A stretch of 26,565 bases of DNA, taken from Acanthamoeba lenticulata. Taxonomy: Eukaryota > Discosea > Longamoebia > Acanthamoebidae. Positions 20,295-26,565 of the stretch are shown here, one piece after another; position 1 is the first letter of the stretch; every line of letters starts with the position of its first letter. The notes beneath the pieces are model-generated. The model had not been told where the DNA came from and did not search any database. It saw only the letters and a program-made list of their open reading frames with translations. Made by a program: the position numbers and the translations under genes. The stretch covers positions 1-26,565 of the forward strand of contig NAVB01001645.1 of assembly GCA_002179805.1 (NCBI GenBank), read 5' to 3'.

Positions 20295-21434
20295 TTAATA
20301 GCCCTTGCGCCAGTCGACGGGGAAGAGAAGGTCGCGGCCAGCCACGTAGCGCACGACGTTGTCGCGGAAGAGGCGCGCCACGTCGTCGCTGAAGGAGATG
20401 GCGGCCACGTGTGGCGTGATAGCCACCGCCGGCGACGCGGACCAGAGGCGCGACGTCGGCGCCGGTGGCTCCGTGCGGAAGACGTCAAGCACGGCACCGG
20501 CGAGATGGCCCCGCGCGATGGCCTCGAGCACGACGTCGCCCTCCTCGCGTGTAGCGTCCGCCTCGCGCAGCACGTCGCCGCGGCCGATGTTGATGAACAC
20601 GGCGCCGCCCGGCTTGCAGGCGGCGAACTGCTCGAGGCCGAGAAGGCCTCGCGTCTGCGCCGTCGACGGCAGGGCGTTGACGACGTAGTCGCAGCGCGAC
20701 AGGAAGGACTCGAGCTGTTCTGGCGTCGAGAAGAGCTCGTCGACGGCGCCGGCGGCGAGCAGGTGGCCGTAGCGCTCGCGGCTGCTCACGAGGCCCACCA
20801 CGCGCATGTCAAACACCTTTGCCGCCCGCGCGAGCGCTTGTCCGATGTCCCCCAGGCCCATGACCCCGAGGGTGAGCGTGGACAAGGGCCGGTAGCCGTA
20901 GGCGTCGTGCGCCCCGAGCCACGTCCCCCGCTCTTGCATGTCGCGCAGCAGTGGCAGCTGGCGCTCGCGCGACAGCACGTAGGCAAACACATACTCGCAC
21001 ATGGGCTTGCCAAACACGCCGCCCAGGCGAGTCAGCGCAAACGACGGCGAGGACGAGGGCGCGTCTTCACGCGGGCTCTGGTCGAGCGCCTTGAAGAGGC
21101 TGTCCACTCCGGCCCAGGTCGACTGCATCCAGCGCAAGCGGCCGACGTCACGGAGAAGGTGGTGGAGGTGTGGCGCCACGAGGCCCGGGTCGGCAAGCAC
21201 GACCTCGCTGTCGTGCATCAGACGCACGAGCTCGGCCGCGGTGACGTCGGCAGACTGCGCGGACTGGGCTGGTGGTGTGTAGGTGACCAGCTCCAGCTCG
21301 AACTCGGGGGCGTCGGAAGGCGCTGTGGTCTCCGAAGGTGAAGCACCGGATGCAAGAAAGGGAGCACACTCACGACGCAGGTCACGCTCTAGGTTCGCTA
21401 TGCGCGACACCACGAGGGCACGCACTCTGCGCAT
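20295..21434 (-). CDS. D-isomer-specific 2-hydroxyacid dehydrogenase (GhrA-like)
   Basis: NAD(P)-dependent oxidoreductase of 379 residues (or 362 with an optional intron). Such enzymes reduce 2-keto acids such as glyoxylate or hydroxypyruvate to D-2-hydroxyacids. Visible motifs: STWAGVDSLF, the dinucleotide loop GVMGLGDIGQALARAA, catalytic Arg in INIGRGDVL, Glu in LDVFRTEPP and His in ITPHVAA, so the catalytic triad is intact. After the second beta strand the sequence reads VSSRER, with no acidic residue; in this superfamily that suggests NADP(H) preference (inference). Start chosen at MRRVRAL; open frame continues upstream but into the divergent neighbour. A strong GTGAGT donor and CACAG acceptor frame a 51-nt, stop-free, phase-preserving stretch at 21373-21323, which may be a spliced intron removing residues of a poorly conserved N-terminal loop. 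Confidence 0.9.
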   Translation of the reverse strand: MRRVRALVVSRIANLERDLRRECAPFLASGASPSETTAPSDAPEFELELVTYTPPAQSAQSADVTAAELVRLMHDSEVVLADPGLVAPHLHHLLRDVGRLRWMQSTWAGVDSLFKALDQSPREDAPSSSPSFALTRLGGVFGKPMCEYVFAYVLSRERQLPLLRDMQERGTWLGAHDAYGYRPLSTLTLGVMGLGDIGQALARAAKVFDMRVVGLVSSRERYGHLLAAGAVDELFSTPEQLESFLSRCDYVVNALPSTAQTRGLLGLEQFAACKPGGAVFINIGRGDVLREADATREEGDVVLEAIARGHLAGAVLDVFRTEPPAPTSRLWSASPAVAITPHVAAISFSDDVARLFRDNVVRYVAGRDLLFPVDWRKGY

Positions 21435-21507
21435 CTTCAATGTTAATTTTTGAAGAGAAAAAAAGGAAATCAGAAAAAGACCAAGAAAAGAACATAACGT
21501 CCTGGAG
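21435..21507. promoter_or_regulatory. 73-bp divergent promoter region
   Basis: The start codons of the minus-strand dehydrogenase and the plus-strand THUMP methyltransferase are only 73 bases apart. The interval is A-rich on the plus strand and must include both 5' UTRs and transcription starts, or the promoters must overlap the coding regions. No TATA box or known element is clear. Confidence 0.5.
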
Positions 21508-23197
21508 ATGCAGCAGAGCCTGCCGGAGCAGTGGTGGGCGGTGACGTGTGGGCGAGGCATGGAGCGCTTCGCTGAGATGGAGGTCACCGAGAAGCTGCGG
21601 CCCCTCGCCACGCGGCCCACGGACGGCAAGCTGCACTTTCTTTTGTCGCCCTTCGACAGCGCCAGCGCAGCTGATGCTGTTGAAACAACCACGACTTCCT
21701 TCAGTACATCAAGTACTGCGCAAAGGCAAGGGGACGCCACCATGCGAGCGCGGCTGCGAAGCCTAAAGACCGCCGAGCGCTTGTTCGTGCAGGTCCTGGC
21801 CCACTTTGAGAAAGGAGAGGAGGACGAAGCAGGAGCACAGCAACAACAGCAAGAGGTCGAGACGAGTGCGAACCCGTTCCGGGTCTATGACGACGGCGGG
21901 CTCGAGGCCCTGGTGGACTGGACCTTGGCTCGCGCTCCCCTTTGGGAACAGGCCCTTGACTCGCTCCGCCGGCTCGAGGGCAGCGACGACCTCGCCAGCG
22001 AGAACGCCAGCACGACCACGACCTCGGCCACGGCGACGGCCACGGCCACGACCCCGACGTTGTTTCGCGTGTCGGCCAAAGTGCGCGGGTCGTGGTCGCG
22101 CTGGCACACGTCCCAGGAGGTCGCGCGACAGTTTGGCACGCAGATCCGACGGCGCCTCGGCTGGCGTGTCGACCTCCGGCACTACAACACGGAGGTGCTG
22201 GTCCACCTCAACGACCAGCAGCTGGTCGTCGCGCTGCCTATGGGCCGCGTGCCCATCTCCAAGCGGACCTACATGGCCGCGTTCGGCCTGCGGCCGCCGG
22301 TGGCCTGGGCCATGGCCCGGCTGGCCGCCCCGCGGCAGGGCGAGGTCGTGCTCGACCCCATGTGCGGCGTCGGCACGCTCCTCATCGAGGCCGCACAGGA
22401 GTGGCCCGACGCCCGCTACGTTGGCTTTGACACCAGCCAAGACCAGCTGGCCGCGTGTTTGGCCAACCTCGGCTCCTCCGCCACACACACCCGAGTGGAC
22501 CTCGGCCGTGCGCGCGTCGAAGGTATCCATCCTGCGATGGGTTTCAGTCAAGGCAAGACGTCGATTGATGCTGACGTGTGTGCGCGCTGTCATTGGCGGC
22601 GGCGCGCCGATAGAGCTCCCGCTACGGAGCGCGTCGGTGGAGGCCGTGGTGTGCGACTTGCCCTTTGGCCGCAAGTTCCAGGTGGGCGACGCCGGGGCCC
22701 TGGCTCGTCTCTACCGCGCCGCGGCGGCCGAGTTCCTGCGAGTCCTCCGCCCTGGAGGCCGGTACGTCATCCTTTTGTCAAGACAAGCGTGTGACTCACA
22801 TGTGCGGGCGCTCAGGGCGGTCCTGCTGACCTCGGAGACGGCCGCGCTTGAGGCGGCGCTCCGCAGCGAGACCGAGGAGCGTGGCGGCGACAGGGACCAT
22901 CAAGCCCGATGGGAAATGCAGGCCAAGCACTACGTCAAGCTGGGCGCGCTCGACGCTTGGATCCACTGCCTGGCCAAGGTAGACCAGCAGCAAGACGTAA
23001 AGCCACAGGATGATGACCAGGGTGAAGCAGAGCCGCGACAGTGCAAACGAAGATGGCTGGACAGCGCGCAGCACAGTGAAGGAGACGAAGTAGTGGAGCA
23101 GGAGAAGAAGAAACACCGAAAGGAAGAGACAGAAGACCAACAACAACAGCAACAAGAGGACCGGAATCAAGAGCATCAGGCCAATGACTCTCCCTGA
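21508..23197 (+). CDS. THUMPD2: THUMP-domain RNA guanine-N2 methyltransferase, THUMPD2-like
   Basis: SAM-dependent RNA methyltransferase, 514 residues, exons 21508-22522, 22614-22761, 22816-23197. The N-terminal half holds a THUMP domain (LFRVSAKVRGSW, EVARQFGTQIRRRLGWRVDL) preceded by family-typical WWAVTCGRGMERF. The Rossmann methyltransferase shows the SAM motif DPMCGVGTLLIEAAQEWPDA, then YVGFDTSQDQL, then ELPLRSASVEAVVCDLPFGR (DLPFG is the catalytic motif IV). The phrases EAA-EWPD, YVG-D-S-QL and PFG-KF resemble THUMPD2 more than THUMPD3, as I recall the families; THUMPD2 makes m2G in U6 snRNA and THUMPD3 in tRNA, both with TRMT112. Intron 2 (22762-22815) is 54 nt and stop-free; splicing gives LRPGGRAVLLTSE, the expected motif. 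The C-terminal 60 or so residues are a Gln/Lys/Glu-rich tail not expected in the family. It is divergent from the dehydrogenase. Confidence 0.85.
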
Positions 23198-23342
23198 TGG
23201 ACTGATTTTGGGCCTTCATTTTCTGCAACAGGAACTAAATACAATTTAAAAAAAAAAATCAAAAAAAAAAATTAATGCCATCGTCCGCCGCCTTAGTAGT
23301 CGCGCCCTTGCGCCTTCTCCTGAAGTGAGGACAGAGTCAATT

Positions 23343-24300
23343 TCACGCACGATAGAGGTAGAAGACTGTTGGGGGGCAACGACGAACCAAGAAGTCCGCT
23401 GTGTTAGACAGCACCTCGGTCTTCAAGTACTCAAGAAGGCCTCGTGAGCAATCGTAGGGGTGTTGTTGGATAAAGCGCTCGATCCTCTCGATCTGGCTCC
23501 TCAGATGCCACGCCTGAGCCATTCTGTCGTCAGGATTCAGCACGGACGGCCCCGGGGACGCTCCCTTTTCCTCCAGAGGGTCAGTGTGCTCGCACACAGA
23601 TGATGATGATGCTGACGCCAGCGCGCTCCCAACAGAGGGAGATGGGGGCGGAAGGAAGGCTGGAGATGCCGGTTGGGCTGACCGTGGCGAGGACGTCAAA
23701 AAGAGAGAGGGCGACCAAGGCCAGCCGGCAGCGACTTGGTCGATCATTCCCTCTTCACCGTAGGCTGAAGAGAAAGTAGAAGAAGAAAAAGAGTCTTCTA
23801 CCTGCATCCCAACTTGGCAAGATGCGCCCTCCTCTGTGTTCGCGGGCGTGGGAGGCGGCAAAGAAGTGGTTGGAGACGCTGGCGCCTCCAAAGAGCAGAA
23901 AGACGGCAGATGGGAGGAGCAGCTGGCAGAGGCTTGCTTGGTAGCCGCTTGGGGTTGTCCCGCTTGCCGCGAGGGTACCGCGTACAGCTCCTGAACCTTA
24001 CGTGGTAGCCCTGACCTGCGGCGTTCGTTGGCTTTTGCGTTCGTTACAGTCCGCTTTTCTATCTTTCGCTGCTGCTTGTAGCTCTTCATCAACTCTGGGT
24101 GGCTCTTCCTAAAATGACTTGCTAGGGCTGGGGGATGAAAGATTCTCACGCATTTGTCGCAATCGGGAAGCGCCCCTGCCCCCCCCCCCACCCAAAGTAA
24201 TCCGACATGCGTTAGCAACTATTGCTCCATACAAGACACAAAATCAATGCTTGCAAAGAGTGCTTTCGGTACCGGGAAGGCGGCCCGCGCGCGTTGCCAT
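23343..24300 (-). CDS. Small C2H2-type zinc-finger protein, unrecognised
   Basis: Predicted 286-residue protein from exons 24300-24273 and 24175-23343. The join gives MATRAGRLPGALPDCDKC, then VRIFHPPALASHFRKSHPEL, a C-x2-C-x11-H-x4-H finger. It is followed by a basic stretch (KSYKQQRKIEKR, ANERRRSGLPRK) that could be a nuclear signal, a Ser/Pro-rich middle, and an ordered C-terminal segment (AWHLRSQIERIERFIQQHPY, LLEYLKTEVL, CPPTVFYLYRA). One finger alone would bind DNA weakly, so protein or RNA binding is as likely. I do not recognise the family. The first exon codes only 9 residues and its acceptor is preceded by a run of 11 G, so the start is the least certain part. The 3' end converges on the THUMP gene with 145 bases between stops. 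Confidence 0.65.
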
Positions 24301-24537
24301 GAAGAGGCCAAAGTGGAGCCCCCAAGAGCCTTCGACGCAAGATTTAGAGCGAAAGGTGGTGTCTCTTTTATTTTTCGTGTTCGTTTTCAGTTCAATTTTT
24401 AAAACCACAGCAGCAAACTTGCCGGTTTGATCTTCCGCGCGGACTGCGAGGTTGCTACTGTAGAAGATAAACGGGCGCAACAGGCGCCACCAGGGCCAGA
24501 TTGAATGTGCATTTTCTAAATGCTTAGAGAAGATTTG

Positions 24538-24543
24538 TTTATT
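24538..24543 (-). terminator. Poly(A) signal AATAAA of the eS7 gene
   Basis: On the minus strand AATAAA occurs 9 bases after the eS7 stop codon, giving a very short 3' UTR as is common for ribosomal protein genes in compact genomes. Confidence 0.55.
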
Positions 24544-24551
24544 GAGAGCGC

Positions 24552-25187
24552 TTAGAACAGGAAAGCGACCTGCTTGCCGGTGAGCTTCTTGTAGAGCCTG
24601 GCGAAGGTCTCAAGCTTGTACTCAACGTTGTTCTGAGCCTTCTTGTCGAGGTAACTAAAAGGGGAAAACAAATGTGAGAAGAATGAAAGAGAGTTGGGAA
24701 GAAGCAACGAATCAACGTACACTTTGTAGAGCCTGGAACCATCGAGCCTGACGCGGATGCGCTTACCAGTGATCTCGGTGGGGTAGACAAGGTCCTCGAG
24801 GATGGCATCATGTACAGCGGTGAGGGTGCGGCTCATGGGCCTCTTTTGCCTCTTCCTCCTGTTGTTCTTGCCGATGACGGGGAGGATGCGGCGGTTGGCG
24901 ATCACAACGACGTGCTGGCCGCTGAACTTCTTCTCAAGCTCGCGGACGAGACGGCCCTGGACCTTGTGGAAGCCCTTGAGCAGACGGAAGGGCACAAAGA
25001 CGAGGATGGCGGTCTTGCCACCACCGAGATCGACCTGCCTGGCACCGCTGATGTACAGCTCCTTCAGGTCGGCCTTCAGGTCGCTGGCGTTGACCTCGAG
25101 GTCGAACAGGGCCTGGGCAACCTGCAGCTCGAACTCAGTAGGTTCGGCGTTCTTTTCCTTCTGGATCTTTCTGCGAGCCGTGTACAT
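24552..25187 (-). CDS. RPS7: 40S ribosomal protein S7 (eS7)
   Basis: Structural protein of the small ribosomal subunit, 189 residues, exons 25187-24721 and 24654-24552. Nearly the whole chain follows the eS7 family: [91 protein letters not shown] and, after the splice, [20 protein letters not shown] and [13 protein letters not shown]. The intron (24720-24655, 66 nt) is a multiple of three with no stop, so an unspliced reading would insert 22 foreign residues between YKV and YLDKK; the family alignment shows it must be removed. A second, 5' UTR intron is likely (see the upstream region). Confidence 0.96.
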   Translation of the reverse strand: MYTARRKIQKEKNAEPTEFELQVAQALFDLEVNASDLKADLKELYISGARQVDLGGGKTAILVFVPFRLLKGFHKVQGRLVRELEKKFSGQHVVVIANRRILPVIGKNNRRKRQKRPMSRTLTAVHDAILEDLVYPTEITGKRIRVRLDGSRLYKVYVDSLLLPNSLSFFSHLFSPFSYLDKKAQNNVEYKLETFARLYKKLTGKQVAFLF

Positions 25188-25825
25188 GATGCCTTATGCT
25201 GTTGTAAATTAAGAAGAATTAGTATCTTAACAACTTCATAATGCCAATTTACGAGTAGAGGAACAACCAATTAAGAGATGGATTGAAAGGAGAAAGACAA
25301 GATCACAATCAAATCACCACACACTACCACTCCGGCCAAACATCTAACAGATGGGGTCGCGTACAAGCCTCAGCTGGGGGCAGGAGGATGCAGCTGGAAG
25401 CGGGGAGAGAAGAGAGAAAGGAAGGCCTCGTCCTTCCGGTCGGACAAAAAGCCGGCTTGCTAATCTCGTGCCCGGATATTTTCCCCTTTCTTCATTTTGT
25501 GGTGGCCGCCACGAGAAGAGCGGAGGTGCGTCAGCAACAAGAAGAAAAGGGCTGCTGGTCTCAAGTTGTCTTCAAGGTTGATTCTATAAAACGATTCTCA
25601 TTACGAGCTTCGTTATGTTCCAGTGAACTGTCAAACGATGGGCTGGGCTACACAACGTGGTGCGGCCCACCCACACGCAACATCATCCTCATCCAGATCT
25701 CCTTCTTCTTCTCGCTACGTGGTCGTGTTGTTTCATTCCATTGTGGCGCGATGTTCGTCTTGTTGCACTCATTCGCCCCTCCTCCTGTGCTCTCCATCTT
25801 CTCCGCTCTTGTTGTGTCGTCGTCA
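25188..25825 (-). promoter_or_regulatory. eS7 upstream region with probable 5' UTR intron; Rab4 3' UTR
   Basis: These 638 bases separate two minus-strand genes. Just before the eS7 ATG (25187) there is an excellent 3' splice site: branch-point-like ATACTAATTC, then a T-rich run and ACAACAG ending at 25199. A GTAAAT donor at 25252 gives a 54-nt intron ending 11 bases before the ATG, a usual arrangement in ribosomal protein genes. The rest should hold the eS7 promoter and the Rab4 3' UTR. Long plus-strand open frames here overlap the real minus-strand exons at their far end and show no known motif. Confidence 0.45.
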
Positions 25826-26495
25826 TCAGCATCCACAGTTCTCCGAACCACCGGGATTTACAGCACCGCCTCCCCTCGCCACGTTGTTCTCTACAATGCC
25901 CGAGCCCGAGTCCTTCGGGTCGATCGTCTTGGCCTGTGTCGCCCCCATACGCCCGTCCACGCGCCACGATCAGCATCAAAGCCCGCAAGGCTCGCAAGAC
26001 AAGCGCCAAGACACACGCCGCACCTCGACTTTGGAGAAGATGGTGCGGGCACACTTCAAAAACACCTCCTCTACGTTGTCGCCAGCGAGTGCCGACGTCT
26101 CCAAGAACATCAGGTCTGGAGAAGAAAGATGAGATCGAGATCGAGATGATGAAGGGTCGTGAGTCCACCCTGGAGGGTGCAAGGTACTGTTCTCCTGAGC
26201 GAATCGAGAAGCCTCGAAGAAGGTGACCTCTCGTTCCTCCTCCAAGTCCTTCTTGTTGCCGACGAGAATGATGACGATGCCCGCGCTGGCCAGCGTCCTC
26301 GCATCCTCGAGCCAGGTGCTTAGGTGGTTGTAGGATTCGCGGCTAGACAAGGAGAAGAAGAAGAAGAAGACGAAGCGGAACTAGCGTTCAGTTGGTGCAC
26401 GGCTTTGAGGAAAACAACGCTCGAGCACGAACCTTGTGATGTCGTAGACGAGCAGAGCACCAGCAGCGCCGCGGTAGTAGCTCCGCGTGACCGAG
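25826..26495 (-). CDS. Rab4: Rab4-type small GTPase (5' part outside window)
   Basis: C-terminal part of a Rab GTPase that controls early and recycling endosome traffic. Exons seen: 26495-26433, 26342-26188, 26115-26024, 25933-25826; phases agree. The protein starts [20 protein letters not shown], continues [20 protein letters not shown], then the G4 motif VGNKKDL, the Rab4-like [18 protein letters not shown] (G5 ETSA), and ends GGSENCGC, a CxC site for double geranylgeranylation. The P-loop, switch I and DTAGQE motif lie upstream, beyond 26545: the last 50 bases of the window look like intron, ending in CCAG before the first visible exon. Overall similarity is closer to Rab4 than to Rab2 or Rab14 (for example [17 protein letters not shown] and ETSAL). 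Confidence 0.9.
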
Positions 26496-26565
26496 CTGGT
26501 CCACGAAGATGAAGCGTCAACTACACGAACCTTGCAGAGTCCTTGGGAATAGAAGAGAAACGGGT

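Noticed and set aside
22762..24720. Stop-free introns of length divisible by three (51, 54, 66, 72 and 90 nt in five genes) looked like a system of optional in-frame insertions
   Set aside because: Across the roughly 40 introns placed here, about one third have lengths divisible by three, as expected by chance, and short GC-rich introns often lack stops. The eS7, Rab4 and THUMP cases are plainly removed according to family alignment.
25283..26149. Long plus-strand open frame of 288 codons over the Rab4 region
   Set aside because: It overlaps the minus-strand Rab4 exons, has no recognisable motif, and is the expected antisense shadow of GC-rich coding sequence.
26496..26545. The sequence just upstream of the visible Rab4 exon seemed to encode a degenerate switch II (no DTAGQE)
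   Set aside because: The first visible exon starts with one base of a split codon after CCAG, so the 50 bases up to the edge are best read as part of an intron; the missing motif lies outside the window.

Overview
The window reads as nuclear DNA of a free-living amoebozoan, most probably Acanthamoeba or a close relative. The evidence is the combination of GC-rich, densely packed, intron-rich genes (introns mostly 50-190 nt), receptor kinases that also carry cyclase and bacterial-type ligand-binding domains, a tyrosine-kinase receptor, and plain eukaryotic housekeeping genes (eS7, Rab4, BRK1). I see no mobile elements, tRNA, rRNA or CRISPR. All intron-exon structures below were worked out by eye from GT/AG boundaries, reading phase and family similarity; every multi-exon model closes in phase.

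Layout: (1) 1-5591, minus, cut by the left edge: a very large receptor with signal peptide, two tandem PstS-like binding modules, an EGF-like module, a membrane span, a TKL-type kinase, a class III cyclase domain and a second kinase. (2) 6115-7236, plus: CHY/RING ubiquitin ligase related to RCHY1/Pirh2. (3) 7537-7907, minus: BRK1, the small SCAR/WAVE subunit. (4) 8146-10228, plus: F-box protein with seven WD40 repeats. (5) 10879-14978, plus: unrecognised 1108-residue protein built like a transcriptional regulator. (6) 15329-20202, plus: single-pass receptor tyrosine kinase whose about 490-residue acidic tail carries repeated Y-x-x-hydrophobic motifs. (7) 20295-21434, minus: D-2-hydroxyacid dehydrogenase. 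(8) 21508-23197, plus: THUMP methyltransferase, THUMPD2-like. (9) 23343-24300, minus: small zinc-finger protein. (10) 24552-25187, minus: ribosomal protein eS7. (11) 25826-26495, minus, cut by the right edge: Rab4-type GTPase.

The genes do not form an operon. The two membrane kinases are the main signalling content: gene 1 joins prokaryote-type solute sensing to two kinases and a cyclase, and gene 6 joins an unrecognised ectodomain to a tyrosine kinase and a docking-type tail. BRK1 (actin nucleation) and Rab4 (recycling endosome) are cytoskeletal and trafficking components. The two E3-type proteins, RCHY1-like and F-box/WD40, lie on either side of BRK1. Spacing is tight: 73 bp between the divergent starts of genes 7 and 8, and 92 bp between the convergent stops of genes 6 and 7, with a poly(A) signal on each strand.

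The most interesting points are the YxxPhi-repeat tail of gene 6 and its unusual G-run splice acceptor, the tandem PstS modules with a cyclase lacking a normal second metal aspartate in gene 1, the hydrophobic tail replacing the zinc ribbon in gene 2, and the unidentified regulator-like gene 5.
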